64,000 bases of DNA from RCIO01 sp040880025 (GCA_040880025.1 JBBDJD010000011.1:248001-312000), one strand, 5' to 3'; shown: positions 33,494 through 42,903, counted from the first letter of the stretch. Made by a program: numbers and translations. The notes: generated by a model from the letters alone, not told the origin.

Positions 33494-33581
33494 CGGCCCG
33501 CCCTCCGAATCAGTTGCAATAAAATGTTGACCGAGGGGTATCCGGTGGCAGGAATCGGCCACAACCACCGAAATCTTGTAG

Positions 33582-33594
33582 CCTAATATTTAGG
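33582..33594. promoter_or_regulatory. short AT-rich palindrome upstream of rem
   Basis: Arms CCTAA (33582-33586) and TTAGG (33590-33594) with the spacer TAT lie about 90 bases before the rem start. VisNR is expected to act on this promoter, so the site is a candidate operator, although it is short. Confidence 0.3.
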
Positions 33595-33688
33595 GAGTCG
33601 GGGCCGACGCGCGGGGCGGACCGTCAACCTGGCAAAACCTCTTGTTTCCAAAAGGCAATCCGTGCTGCGGGGTTCCTGTGAAGGATAC

Positions 33689-33713
33689 AGCCGTAAGCCA
33701 TGACTTACCGGCT
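33689..33713 (-). terminator. hairpin after the transglycosylase gene
   Basis: Arms around AGCCGTAAG (33689-33697) and CTTACCGGCT (33704-33713) pair with one bulged base and a six-base loop, immediately after the stop of the transglycosylase gene on the minus strand. There is no strong T-run. The 224-base gap between this gene and rem holds this hairpin and the palindrome at 33582. Confidence 0.4.
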
Positions 33714-33717
33714 TTCG

Positions 33718-34281
33718 CTATTCTGAGGTGCAAAAATTGCGGGCCTGCGGAGTCCAGCGTCCAAATCCGGTTGCCACGAGGTTGGCGATCACGCGGCAGA
33801 TATAGCGTTTTTGGGCAGGGTTATTGTTCGGGCCGGCGTGGTAGCGGGCCACCGCCATCGACCAGGTTTCGTGCTGCCCGTGGAGCTTTTTGAGGAAGCG
33901 GGCCGCGTAATCGACATTCTTCGCCGGATCGAGCATCTCGCGGGGGCTTCGGAACTGGTCGCCGTGATAGTGGTGGTTGATCTGCATGCAGCCGAGGTCG
34001 ATCAGCGTCTTTCCCTTGCCGCGCGCCGTCTCGAATTCGATGAGCGCTTCCGTCACCGACCGGGGAAACACGGATCGGCCTTCAATGTTCAACGCGTAGG
34101 GATAGAGGCTCCCCTTGCGGCCGGTTTCCGTGAGGCCGACGGCATACAAAATGGCGGGCGGGATGTCGTAACGCGCCGCCGCGGTGACGATATGGCTCTC
34201 ACACGCGTTGGCCGCCGCAGCCTGGCCAGCGGCGGCGAGGCTAAATATAGACGCCGCCGCCAGATAAGTCAGTGTTCGCAT
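33718..34281 (-). CDS. periplasmic lytic transglycosylase of the flagellar locus
   Basis: Encodes 187 residues from the ATG at 34281, chosen because it starts a clear signal peptide (LTYLAAASIFSLAAAGQAAAA). An ATG at 34302 would add seven residues. Glu52 in GLTETGRKG is the likely catalytic acid of the SLT fold, followed by DLGCMQINHHYHGDQF and VARYHAGPNN. It cuts peptidoglycan glycan strands. The start lies inside the end of fliK (41-base overlap). Such enzymes open the wall for the flagellar rod, and the FlgJ-like protein here lacks this domain. Confidence 0.85.
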   Translation of the reverse strand: MRTLTYLAAASIFSLAAAGQAAAANACESHIVTAAARYDIPPAILYAVGLTETGRKGSLYPYALNIEGRSVFPRSVTEALIEFETARGKGKTLIDLGCMQINHHYHGDQFRSPREMLDPAKNVDYAARFLKKLHGQHETWSMAVARYHAGPNNNPAQKRYICRVIANLVATGFGRWTPQARNFCTSE

Positions 34282-35593
34282 TGCCCTGGCCACTTCCCGC
34301 ATCCTCGCCGCGTCCGCGACCGGATCCCTGTCGCGATGCCTGGTTCTGTTGGTCACCGCGGTTATCCCCGGACTGGGCGAACTCGCTTCCGCGACCGCCA
34401 TTGTTGGGAGTCGCGCCTTGGTTCGACTGTGACTGCTGGACGGTGACTCGATCGATATCGATGCCCAATCCGCGGAGCGCGGTGACAATCGCATCGGAAT
34501 CGGACGTGAGACGGTGCCGCGCTTCCGCGTTGTCGACCGTGATCTCTATCGAAAGCTGCGCCCCGGTGCCGGACAGGCGCGCGGTGACTGTGCCGAGTTC
34601 CGCCGGCTGGAGCTGGATTCGGAGCGTCGTGATGGGTCCGGGCTTCGTTGCCGCCTGGGCGAGGGTAGGCTGGTTGGTCATTTCCGCCCGCTCTGCCTTG
34701 GCCACACCCGCAGCCAACGAATCCACGAATGCCGCGCCTGTCGGCGTCATGGCGGCGGGCGCTGCCGGCGTCACCTGTTGCGAAACGACCGATACGCCGG
34801 AAATGCGATTGCCGCCCTGTAACTGGTCCGGCCGGGATGGATGACCCTGTCCCTGGCCGTCGCGCTTTGCGCCGTCGCCGTCGGCGGCTGAACCGCCGGC
34901 ATTTCCTTTCGACAACAGGACGTCCGGCGCCGAAGATTGCGCGGTGCCAGCCGCATGGTCACCCGAGGCGACGCGCGAGGCCTGACCCTGAGCCGGCCTC
35001 TGCGTCTCGGTCTTTGGACCCATGACCGCCGCTGCTTCACCCGGCAAGGCGCCGGACGTCATGGCTTTCGCGTCGGAGGGCGCCTCGGCATTTCTTGCGG
35101 CCTCCGAAACGGCCTTGCCATCCGCGCCCATGTTCTCCGGTGCGACCTTCTCGTGCGCTATTGTCGACTTGTCCGCCGTTGCATCCTTCTCCGATGCCTT
35201 TGCATCCACGGAGACCGTCGCGGCCGCGTTGACAATGCCGACAGCGCCGTCGGGCTTTTCGCCGCTTTCGATCTCGTCAGCGCTTTCGGTCTCGTCAGTG
35301 TTTTCGTCGGCATTCTTGCCCTCCTGGACACTGTCCGCCGATCTCTCGAACAGCGTTCCATAGCGTTGCCAGATCGTGCGATCGTCGCCGTCATCTGCCG
35401 ATTTGGCGGTTTCGCCCTGGTTGGCGCCGCGCTTCTTCGCGTCATGGGCGGCCGCGGTGTCGCAGCCGGCTTCGCCTTTCACGAGATTCTTGAAATCCGA
35501 GTCGCCGTCGCTGTCGGCTTTGGCGGGTCTGTTGTCCGCGCGTGAAGCTACGGCTTTGACCGACGTATCGGCAGTGAGGACCGCGACGCTCAT
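34241..35593 (-). CDS. fliK: flagellar hook-length control protein FliK
   Basis: Encodes 450 residues. The N-terminal two-thirds are low-complexity, rich in Ala, Asp, Glu and Lys, as expected for the ruler part. The conserved C-terminal domain (about 317-395) includes TTLRIQLQPAELGTVTARLSG and SDAIVTALRGLGIDIDRVTV. FliK measures hook length and switches export specificity at FlhB. It overlaps motC by 4 bases. Confidence 0.9.
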   Translation of the reverse strand: MSVAVLTADTSVKAVASRADNRPAKADSDGDSDFKNLVKGEAGCDTAAAHDAKKRGANQGETAKSADDGDDRTIWQRYGTLFERSADSVQEGKNADENTDETESADEIESGEKPDGAVGIVNAAATVSVDAKASEKDATADKSTIAHEKVAPENMGADGKAVSEAARNAEAPSDAKAMTSGALPGEAAAVMGPKTETQRPAQGQASRVASGDHAAGTAQSSAPDVLLSKGNAGGSAADGDGAKRDGQGQGHPSRPDQLQGGNRISGVSVVSQQVTPAAPAAMTPTGAAFVDSLAAGVAKAERAEMTNQPTLAQAATKPGPITTLRIQLQPAELGTVTARLSGTGAQLSIEITVDNAEARHRLTSDSDAIVTALRGLGIDIDRVTVQQSQSNQGATPNNGGRGSEFAQSGDNRGDQQNQASRQGSGRGRGEDAGSGQGNANTDLSGGGVYI

Positions 35594-36876
35594 TCACTTG
35601 TCCCTTCCAGCATCTTGTCTATCGATTCGAGCTTCCTGCGTGTTTCGGAGATGAATTCATCGTCCTCGACCAGGTTGGCGCGCCGTGCATTGGCCGGGCT
35701 GTCCGGCTTGGCCGACACTTGTTGAACCACCGGCTCGTTTCTCAGGTTTTCGGTTTCCGCATCGGCGCTCATTTCAACCGGTGCTTCAGCGGGGTGAGGC
35801 GAGCGTGGAACCAGCGTCTCCGCAACAGCCGGCTGGCTCGTCACTTCGTCAAGAATCTGAAATGCGGCATCGAGGAGCATGCGGTCGCCAGCCGAAAGCT
35901 GCCTGCTATCGATGGACTCAAGCCGTGTCCGCACGATATCGACGTCGTCGATCGTCACCGCGGCGATGGTCGAATAGAGGATCGCGCGCGGGTCGTCCTC
36001 GGACCCGATCTCGGCTGCCATACCCTCCAAACCGGCGCGGGCGAATGCGAGAAGCTGAGTGTGCTGGTCAATTGCCGCCCGGCGCGCCAGCCGCAGATAG
36101 ATGACCTTGCCCTGCTCCATGTTCATTGCATCGATGACCTCGGCTACGCGGGTCAGGTCGATAGCGCCATGCAGGTTGGCCACGCCGTCGACGAAGGCGT
36201 CGGCGAATTGGCTCGCATAAGGTGAACTCAAAAACCGGCGAACATACTGCTCGCTGATCAGAAGGAAGCGATCCGCCTCCCTCTGGGCGGCGCTCAGGAT
36301 TGTCGAGCGTCGAAGCGCCGCTTCCTCCACCAGGGTTCCAGGACCCATCATGCGCGCGAGATCGAGATAGGCCAGGCTCTCGGCGGGATTGTCGTTGGCT
36401 GCAATCGAGCCCTTGATCAGGGCGAGGAAGGCGGCGACATCGGAAGACACGTCACGCGGATCGATTTTGCCCAGCGCATTGGCGGCCTGGCCGGGCTGGC
36501 CACGCAAATATTCCAGCACGCCGGCGCTCAATCGTGCGTCGGTGCCTTCAAGCGAAAGGCGCGATACAATGCGCTCCACGGTGCGCGGATTGCCGCCGCT
36601 CATTGCATAGACCAGCAGTGCGCGGAAATTGCGTTGATCTTTGAAGTCGCCAGGCCTCGTGGAACCCAGGCGTTCGTCGATGAGCTCGATGAGCTTGCGC
36701 TGCATCGGAAGGGCGGCATGATCCCCGTCGGCAATGCGGTCCTGAACAAGCTGGAGCGACCGCACCATCTGATAGGGTTCGAGTGGGGCGAGCTCGGCCC
36801 TGGCCGCCGCGGGCGCGGCAAGGACCGCGGCGACCGTGGTCAGCGCTACCGCCATATGTCTTGGCGACATGCTCAT
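35590..36876 (-). CDS. motC: motility protein MotC
   Basis: Encodes 428 residues with a signal peptide (VAAVLAAPAAARAELAP). Rhizobia-specific periplasmic protein needed for motor rotation, known to interact with MotB. The stretch LAPLEPYQMVRSLQLVQDRIADGDHAALPMQRKLIELID after the signal peptide is typical. It overlaps motB by 4 bases, and motE, its expected chaperone, is encoded at 44101-44631. Confidence 0.9.
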   Translation of the reverse strand: MSMSPRHMAVALTTVAAVLAAPAAARAELAPLEPYQMVRSLQLVQDRIADGDHAALPMQRKLIELIDERLGSTRPGDFKDQRNFRALLVYAMSGGNPRTVERIVSRLSLEGTDARLSAGVLEYLRGQPGQAANALGKIDPRDVSSDVAAFLALIKGSIAANDNPAESLAYLDLARMMGPGTLVEEAALRRSTILSAAQREADRFLLISEQYVRRFLSSPYASQFADAFVDGVANLHGAIDLTRVAEVIDAMNMEQGKVIYLRLARRAAIDQHTQLLAFARAGLEGMAAEIGSEDDPRAILYSTIAAVTIDDVDIVRTRLESIDSRQLSAGDRMLLDAAFQILDEVTSQPAVAETLVPRSPHPAEAPVEMSADAETENLRNEPVVQQVSAKPDSPANARRANLVEDDEFISETRRKLESIDKMLEGTSE

Positions 36877-38228
36877 CCGGCGGACTCAAGCAGGATTTCG
36901 ATGCGCCGGTTTTCGCCGGCGAACGGATCGTCCGGCAATTTCAAACGCCGATCGGCATAACCGGCCACGCCGATGATGCGGTTCTCGTCCACTCCGCCGC
37001 GCACCAGCATGTAGTAGGTGGCATGGGCTCTCGCAGTCGAAAGGCGCCAATTGTCGTATCCGTCGCCGGCAAAGGGCCGCCCGTCGGTGTGACCGTTGAT
37101 GACCACCGAGCCTCCATGTTCGCGGAGCGCCTTGCCGATCCCGTCCATTGCAAACACGAGATTGCGCCGTGGTACGGCAGAACCGATTTCGAACATGCCG
37201 TCGTCGATGTTGTCGGCGACGGAGATCAGCACGCCTGTCTCGGTCGGGGTTACCGAAACGCCGTTTCGTGCAATTGCGCCCAACGCGTTTTCCAGTTCCT
37301 GGCGGATTTCGTCAGCCATCGCCTGGCGTTTGGCTGCGTCCGACGTAGCCTCCTCGATTTCGGCGCGCAGGGCGTCATGTTCAATAACCTCGCCGGGTTC
37401 TTCCTGATCGGCTTGCGAGGACAGGGGTTCCGGCTCGACTGGCTGCGGGCCGGGCTGGGCGCTGCTGTCGTTGAGACCGGCGATAACCCGCTCCAGAGTG
37501 TCGTCGGTTTGGGCTTCCTCTTCCGCCTTGGGCGCGAAAGGATCGTCGCGGATGGCGGCGTCTTTGGGTGGCGGCTGCAGGAGGTCGACGGCAATCGGAC
37601 CCTCCGGGAGGGAGGGCCTGGCGCTCTGGTCGCTGGTTTCTGGAATCTCGATCTGACTGGACCAGAAATCAGGCGCGAACGGATCGCGGTAGGATTCGCC
37701 ACCCTCGGCGCCCGTCGCCGGGCCGGATTCCTGCATGCCGCCGTCGCCCTTGGCAGAGATGTTCTGCAGCGCCTCGGTCTCGCCGGCGATCTCGGAAAGA
37801 ACCGCATACGGATCGGCGAACAGTTCATCGTCGGAATGCTGGGCGATACTGGGATCTTCCGCCTCGGTATCCTCTTCCGCCGTTTCGGGAGAAGAGCGGC
37901 GGGTACCGACAGCATTCTCGGCGGCGGGGCTTCGGGCTTCTTCGCCCGTCACGCTCGAGGATTCGGGCCCCTTGTCCAGATCGCCGATTCCTTTTCTGTT
38001 GGTGTTGCGGTCAATCAGTTTGACGGGGTTGAAGTAGCTGGCGAGCGCGGCGCGTGTCTGCTCGTTGGCCGCGTTGATGAGCCACATGACCAGAAAGAAA
38101 CACATCATGGCCGTCATGAAGTCGGCGAAGGCGATCTTCCAGACGCCGCCATGATGACCTTCATCGTCATCGCGGCTGCCACGGCGGACGATGATGATTT
38201 CCTGTCTGCCCTCCGCGTCGGCCTTCAT
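36873..38228 (-). CDS. motB: flagellar stator protein MotB
   Basis: Encodes 451 residues from the ATG at 38228. The single membrane helix contains the ion-binding Asp36 in KIAFADFMTAMMCFFLVMWL. A long linker rich in Glu and Pro leads to the C-terminal OmpA-type peptidoglycan-binding domain with SVVINGHTDGRPFAGDGYDNWRLSTARA. The linker is longer than in enterobacterial MotB, as usual in rhizobia. It overlaps the upstream FliH-like gene by 4 bases (ATGA). Confidence 0.95.
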   Translation of the reverse strand: MKADAEGRQEIIIVRRGSRDDDEGHHGGVWKIAFADFMTAMMCFFLVMWLINAANEQTRAALASYFNPVKLIDRNTNRKGIGDLDKGPESSSVTGEEARSPAAENAVGTRRSSPETAEEDTEAEDPSIAQHSDDELFADPYAVLSEIAGETEALQNISAKGDGGMQESGPATGAEGGESYRDPFAPDFWSSQIEIPETSDQSARPSLPEGPIAVDLLQPPPKDAAIRDDPFAPKAEEEAQTDDTLERVIAGLNDSSAQPGPQPVEPEPLSSQADQEEPGEVIEHDALRAEIEEATSDAAKRQAMADEIRQELENALGAIARNGVSVTPTETGVLISVADNIDDGMFEIGSAVPRRNLVFAMDGIGKALREHGGSVVINGHTDGRPFAGDGYDNWRLSTARAHATYYMLVRGGVDENRIIGVAGYADRRLKLPDDPFAGENRRIEILLESAG

Positions 38229-38857
38229 GCCATGATCTCCGACAGCGAGCTGGACCATTCGGACAACCGCGTTTCGAAGAGCGCGTCATCGATCGCGACC
38301 GTCACGTCGAGATTGGTCGATTCGGTGAACTCCACCTGGTCGGCATAACGACCCAGCTTGGCCCGCAGCGCTTCAAAGAGAGAAAGCGGACCGTGAATTC
38401 GGATTCGCACCGCCTCGCGATCCCGCGCGGCCTTTCCGATCGCCGTTGCCAGCGCATCGAGCGCCTTGGCGGAAACATCTTCCGTCAGCGTGATCCCGAG
38501 AATGCGAGCCGCCACGCTGGAGGTAAGTTCGACCAGTCGGTTCTCCATTTCCTGGAAGCCGGCGGTCACGGTGTCGCCCGCACGCTCGCCGATTTCAGCC
38601 TGGAGGCGCTCGATTTCCTGCTTGTGGCTTTCCTTCAGCGCGTCGATCGCTTCGGTGTGTTCAAGTTCAAGCCGGGCGGCAAGCTCCTGCTTCGCGACTT
38701 CGATGGCCTGGTCGGCCGCACTGGTCTCCACTCTTGGCGGAACCACGACGGCCTCCGCGGGAGGCTGCTGCCGCGGTTCGTTCACAGGAACCGGCTTGGC
38801 TGACTGTTGGTGGGCGCCAAAGTCTTTCAATACGTCGGCAAGAGCGAGTGCGGGCAT
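38225..38857 (-). CDS. FliH-like flagellar protein
   Basis: Encodes 210 residues with a Pro-rich N-terminus, a charged coiled coil (AKQELAARLELEHTEAIDALKESHKQEIERLQAEI, about 54-88) and a C-terminal part with VRIRIHGPLSLFEALRAKL. This layout matches FliH/SctL stator proteins of the export ATPase, which hold FliI, but identity is low and the gene sits beside motB and fliF, not fliI. The name is tentative. Confidence 0.6.
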   Translation of the reverse strand: MPALALADVLKDFGAHQQSAKPVPVNEPRQQPPAEAVVVPPRVETSAADQAIEVAKQELAARLELEHTEAIDALKESHKQEIERLQAEIGERAGDTVTAGFQEMENRLVELTSSVAARILGITLTEDVSAKALDALATAIGKAARDREAVRIRIHGPLSLFEALRAKLGRYADQVEFTESTNLDVTVAIDDALFETRLSEWSSSLSEIMA

Positions 38858-40515
38858 CAGCTAGCTTCCTGCGCCGCCCATTTGCGCAATATCTGGGCTG
38901 TGCGTTCGTCGCTGAGGTCGACCATTCGGGCCAACCGATCCTGGGGTGCGGGCTTGATGCGTCTGCGAATATCCTCCGGCGCGTCTTCCACGTACCCACC
39001 GCCGTCGCCTCCGGCTGGCATGCCTCCCGCCGACGTCCCGTCCGCAATTGCCGCCTGCTGCTGGGCCGCATTGTTGGGCAGGCTGCGCTGCACATCGTCG
39101 AAGCTGCGACCGTTGCCGCCTTCGGGGCCGGCCAGCATCGCGGTCATGGGACGAACGCCGAACCACACCACGAGGAAAACCACGACGATGAAAGCAGCGG
39201 CATTGATCATGGTGCCGCTCTGGCGCGTCAGATTGTCCAGAATGCCGGCGCCCGGCGTTTCAAAGCTCGTCTCGTCGGCCATGAACTCCACGGCGGAGAC
39301 TTCGAGCAGATCGCCGCGGGCATCCTCGAATCCCGATGCCGAGACCACCAGCTTCTCGATTTCGACCACGCGTTCCTCGATCTGGGCGTCGGTGGCGTTC
39401 GCGCCCAGGATTTCACGCAGGCGGCCCTGATTCACGACAACGGCAATCGACAGCCTCGAAAGTGAGTAACCGTTGGAGACGGTGGCGATCCGCTTCGAGT
39501 TCAGTTCGTAGTTGGTGGTCTCTTCCCGACGCTCGCTTTGCTCGGAGGATTCGGGCGCGGTCGTTGCGTCGACCTGCGCGGTCGGCAGATTCTGTTCCAC
39601 CGTAGTCGGATTGGAGGCCGAGCGCTGATTGGCCTGGTCGTTGGACCGTACGACCTGAACCGAACGCTCGACGCGGGAATCCGGGTCGAAAATCGTCTCT
39701 TCGGTCTGCCGCTGATCGGTGTTGACGTCGGCGCGCACACTGGCGCGGAAGTTTTCCGGTCCGAGATAGGGGGCGAGCGCGCGGCGGATATTGGACTCGA
39801 TGTTGGTCGCCACCGACTGTTCGATGGTCATCGACCGGGCCATTGAGCTGTTGTTGGGGTCGTCGCCCGAGGCCAACAACGTACCGTTCGCGTCGAGCAC
39901 GGTCACGTTGTCGATGTTGAGGCCCGGCACAGCTGCCGCAACCAGATGGCGGATGGCCGAGGCGGCCCGCTGACCGTCGATGCTTGCGGAGCGAATGACG
40001 ACGGAGGCCGTGGGTTTCTGCTCTTCGCGACGGAAACTGCCACGTTCGGGCAGAACGATGTGAACGCGCGCGGCCCGGATGCCGCCAATCGACTGGATGG
40101 TGCGGGCGACCTCGCCCTCCAGTGCGCGAATTCGGGTGATCTGCTGCATGAAGGTGGTCAGCCCAAGCGAACCGACATTGTCGAACAGCTCATAGCCCGC
40201 ATTTGTGCTGGTCGGCAGGCCCTTTTCAGCCAGGAGCATCCTGGCCTGGGCAGTCTTGCCGGCAGTGACCAGCAGGGTCGTGCCGTCGGAGGCTACGTCG
40301 AAAGCGATACCTGCTTCGCCAAGCACGAGACCCATCTGGTTTACGTCGGACCGCTCAAGGCCGACATAGAGCGTCTCGTATGCCGGCTTGTTCAGGTAAA
40401 TCGAGGCAATCGTGACGATTGCAATGACAAGAGCCGCCACGCCGCCCATGATCGCGAGCCGCTGGGGCCCGAAATCGCGAAGATTGTTGATGATTCTCTG
40501 GAATTGCTCCGGCAC
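38857..40515 (-). CDS. fliF: flagellar MS-ring protein FliF
   Basis: Encodes 552 residues with two transmembrane helices (about 23-43 and 436-456). The periplasmic part has YETLYVGLERSDVNQMGLVLGEAGIAFDVASDGTTLLV, VARTIQSIGGIRAARVHIVLPE and the RBM3 region. The cytoplasmic tail with MVDLSDERTAQILRKWAAQEA contacts FliG. Upstream is a short G-rich stretch and the N gap, so its promoter is not fully visible. Confidence 0.95.
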   Translation of the reverse strand: MPEQFQRIINNLRDFGPQRLAIMGGVAALVIAIVTIASIYLNKPAYETLYVGLERSDVNQMGLVLGEAGIAFDVASDGTTLLVTAGKTAQARMLLAEKGLPTSTNAGYELFDNVGSLGLTTFMQQITRIRALEGEVARTIQSIGGIRAARVHIVLPERGSFRREEQKPTASVVIRSASIDGQRAASAIRHLVAAAVPGLNIDNVTVLDANGTLLASGDDPNNSSMARSMTIEQSVATNIESNIRRALAPYLGPENFRASVRADVNTDQRQTEETIFDPDSRVERSVQVVRSNDQANQRSASNPTTVEQNLPTAQVDATTAPESSEQSERREETTNYELNSKRIATVSNGYSLSRLSIAVVVNQGRLREILGANATDAQIEERVVEIEKLVVSASGFEDARGDLLEVSAVEFMADETSFETPGAGILDNLTRQSGTMINAAAFIVVVFLVVWFGVRPMTAMLAGPEGGNGRSFDDVQRSLPNNAAQQQAAIADGTSAGGMPAGGDGGGYVEDAPEDIRRRIKPAPQDRLARMVDLSDERTAQILRKWAAQEAS

Positions 40516-40579
40516 AGGCTGACTGCTCCGATCATGATCGTGCCGTCAGACTAACCGGTGAAGCTTGTGCGAAAATGGT

Positions 40580-40612
40580 AAGAGGGGGGGGCCGGGGGGG
40601 GGNNNNNNNNNN
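40580..40612. other. G-rich run and assembly gap of 10 N
   Basis: Runs of eight or more G flank CC at 40583-40602, followed by N at 40603-40612. This is a scaffold join, so the fliF upstream region and the flagellin 3' end are incomplete here. The G runs may be artefacts. Confidence 0.95.
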
Positions 40613-40626
40613 GCCCGTTGCCGGGC
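40613..40626 (-). terminator. hairpin after the flagellin gene, truncated by the gap
   Basis: Arms GCCCG (40613-40617) and CGGGC (40622-40626) with a 4-base loop lie 35 bases beyond the flagellin stop on the minus strand. Any T-run would lie in the gap. Evidence is weak. Confidence 0.35.
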
Positions 40627-40661
40627 GGCCCTCTCATTGCGTGCTGTAATTGCCAGGTGAA

Positions 40662-41957
40662 CTAGCCGCGGAACAGCGACAGGATCATCTGCGAGTTGGA
40701 GTTGGCGATCGACAATGCCTGGATGCCGAGCTGCTGCTGAACCTGAAGGGCCTGCAGCTTGGTGGACTCTTCTTCCATGTTGGCATCGACGAGCTGGCTG
40801 ACGCCACGGTCGACCGCATCCATCAGGTTCGACACGAAGTCGTTCTGCATGTCGATGCGGCTCTTGATGGCGCCGAGGCTCGAAGCCGCCCCAGTGACCG
40901 ATTCGAGCATGCCGTTGACGCCGTTGATGTAGCTCTCGAGCTGGGCCGTCGAAGCACTGGTGATGTCGAAGGTGGCAACACCGAAGCTGTTGCCGTTGGT
41001 CGACGAAGCCGCGTTGGCGATCTCCAGGGTGTCGGTCAGAGCGTCCGTGGCGTGGGTGATTTCCACCGCGTTGGCGTTTGCCGCCACCGTAACCTCGGTG
41101 GTGGTGTTTATGCCAGCGTTGGTGAGAGCCAGATCGAGCACTGTGGCCATGTCCGCGGCGTTTGCGATCACACCGTCGGTCGAGCTGAGCGCAGCATCAA
41201 CTGTCGCCTTGTTGATCGTGATCGACGTGGTCACGTCGTTGCGGATCAGGTCGAAGGTGATCTCGTTATTGCCTTCGAGCGTTACACCGGCGCTGACGTC
41301 GGCGAACACGGCGACCAAAGCCTCGGTACCGGCGCCGTCACCGGCGTCCTCGGCAACGTCCTGCACATCGCCGTCCTCGGTCAGAGCGATGCCCTGATCG
41401 AGCATGCCGGTGCCGGTCGCCGAAGCGTCGAACAGCGTGAAGTTCGCCAGAGAAACGTCGATCTTGCCAAGAGCGATGGTGTTGTCGGCGTTGCGGGTGA
41501 AGGACGAAACGATCGACTGCGTGGCCGAATAGCCGCTGGCCGAGGAATCGGACGACAGCCAGTTGGAGCCGGAGAACGAAGCCGAAGAGGCGAGGCTCGT
41601 CAGCTGGTTCTGAAGTTCGCTGACTTCGGCCTGGATCTTCGACTTGTCGACGCCCGGCGCGGTGGCCGCAACGAGCTTGGTCTTGATCTCGTCAAGATAG
41701 TCCTTGGCGGAATCCATCGCCGTGTAGGCAACGTCGACCATGGCGGCGCCGAGGCCGAGCGAATCCTGAACGGTGGAAAGCGCCTTGTTGTCGGAACGCA
41801 TCGTCGTTGCGATCGACCAGTAGGCGGCGTTGTCGGCAGCTTCCGCAACGCGGTAACCGGTCGAGATACGGCCCTGAGTGGTATCCAACGCCTTGTTGGT
41901 GGTCTTCAGGGTCTGCAGCGCCGTCATAGCGGCGGAGTTCGTCATGATACTGGACAT
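40662..41957 (-). CDS. flaA: flagellin (single copy in window)
   Basis: Encodes 431 residues with the conserved N-terminal helices (TNSAAMTALQTLKTTNKALD, then QGRISTGYRVAEAADNAAYWSIATTMRSDNKALSTVQDSLGLGAAMVDVA) and the C-terminal ones (SRIDMQNDFVSNLMDAVDRGVSQLVDANMEEESTKLQALQVQQQLGIQALSIANSNSQMILSLF, given as its ends near residues 360 and 431). The hypervariable middle is rich in Asp, Thr and Ala. Unlike S. meliloti, only one flagellin gene is seen in the locus. Confidence 0.97.
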   Translation of the reverse strand: MSSIMTNSAAMTALQTLKTTNKALDTTQGRISTGYRVAEAADNAAYWSIATTMRSDNKALSTVQDSLGLGAAMVDVAYTAMDSAKDYLDEIKTKLVAATAPGVDKSKIQAEVSELQNQLTSLASSASFSGSNWLSSDSSASGYSATQSIVSSFTRNADNTIALGKIDVSLANFTLFDASATGTGMLDQGIALTEDGDVQDVAEDAGDGAGTEALVAVFADVSAGVTLEGNNEITFDLIRNDVTTSITINKATVDAALSSTDGVIANAADMATVLDLALTNAGINTTTEVTVAANANAVEITHATDALTDTLEIANAASSTNGNSFGVATFDITSASTAQLESYINGVNGMLESVTGAASSLGAIKSRIDMQNDFVSNLMDAVDRGVSQLVDANMEEESTKLQALQVQQQLGIQALSIANSNSQMILSLFRG

Positions 41958-42066
41958 GGGACCTGCCCCTTAAAGGTGGTATTCTTGGGACATACCGGGC
42001 TGACCGGTTTGGCGGAGCGGCATCATGCCCATGAACCCATAGAGGAGTTCACCCGCCATGCTTTGG

Positions 42067-42082
42067 GGCAATATGGCGGCCA
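42067..42082 (-). promoter_or_regulatory. sigma-54-like sequence upstream of flagellin
   Basis: On the minus strand, TGGCCGC, four bases, then TTGCC resemble a sigma-54 -24/-12 promoter (consensus TGGCACG, four bases, TTGCW). It would give a leader of about 100 bases before the flagellin ATG, a possible FlbT target. Sigma-54 use for flagellin is known in Caulobacter but not expected in rhizobia, so this is weak. Confidence 0.25.
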
Positions 42083-42168
42083 AATCCTACCAAAGTGATA
42101 ATCAGTCGAGCCTGGCGGCGATTTTTGGACGGTTGTTCTTTGACGTCAGGTAAGGCAGGCGGGCGTTC

Positions 42169-42903
42169 CTAAACAAAAGAGCGGACAAGACTGCCTACCA
42201 GCAAGTTCCAGCCATCTATTAGAACAAAGAAAAGTATCTTGAATGGCAGTGAAACAACTGTCGGTGGAAGCATCATCATGCCCATCGACATGGTGATCGT
42301 CGCAACGATGAGATCAATGACGAGGAACGGCAGAACGATCAGAAAGCCGATCTCGAATCCGCGCCGGATCTCCGAAATCATGAATGCCGGCACGAGGACG
42401 CGCAGATCGGTTTCGGAGCTCTCGACGGATACGGTCTCGCGCTCACGCGCGAGGTCGATGAACAGCGCATAGTCCTTTTCCCGCACATTGGCGGCCATGA
42501 AATTGCGGAACGGGTCCGAAATGCGGCGCAATGCCTCGGATTCATCGATCTCGTCATTCATCAATGGCTGTACGCCGTTATTCCAGGCCTGATCGAAAGT
42601 CGGAGCCATGACATAGAACGTCATGAACAGGGCGAGACTGATCAGTATCAGGTTGGCAGGAGTCGTCGGCAGTCCGATTCCGGCCCGCAGTATGGAGAAG
42701 GCGATTACGAAGCGGGTGAAACTCGTGACCATGATCAGAATGCCCGGCGCGACCGATAGTACGGTTATCAGGCCGAAAAGCTGAATGATGGTCCCGATCG
42801 TGGACCCGTCCGCCTGGGCAATCTGTCCAAGGTCGAACTGCTGGGCCGATGCCGCACCGGTCAGGAACAGCAATATTGTGAATGCGGCAGCGACCGTTTT
42901 CAT
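42169..42903 (-). CDS. fliP: flagellar export gate protein FliP
   Basis: Encodes 244 residues with a signal-like first helix (ILLFLTGAASAQ) and several membrane helices. The signature PGILIMVTSFTRFVIAFSILRAGIGL and FLIVLPFLVIDLIVATITMSMGMMMLPPTVVSLPFKI is present. FliP forms the export gate core. It overlaps fliL by 4 bases. Confidence 0.97.
   Translation of the reverse strand: MKTVAAAFTILLFLTGAASAQQFDLGQIAQADGSTIGTIIQLFGLITVLSVAPGILIMVTSFTRFVIAFSILRAGIGLPTTPANLILISLALFMTFYVMAPTFDQAWNNGVQPLMNDEIDESEALRRISDPFRNFMAANVREKDYALFIDLARERETVSVESSETDLRVLVPAFMISEIRRGFEIGFLIVLPFLVIDLIVATITMSMGMMMLPPTVVSLPFKILFFVLIDGWNLLVGSLVRSFV

Noticed and set aside
40583..40602. Possible G-quadruplex
   Set aside because: The G runs touch an N gap and are more likely an assembly artefact.
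40650..42098. A 482-codon open frame on the plus strand over flagellin
   Set aside because: It mirrors the flagellin gene codon pattern and has no motif. The minus-strand gene is unmistakable.
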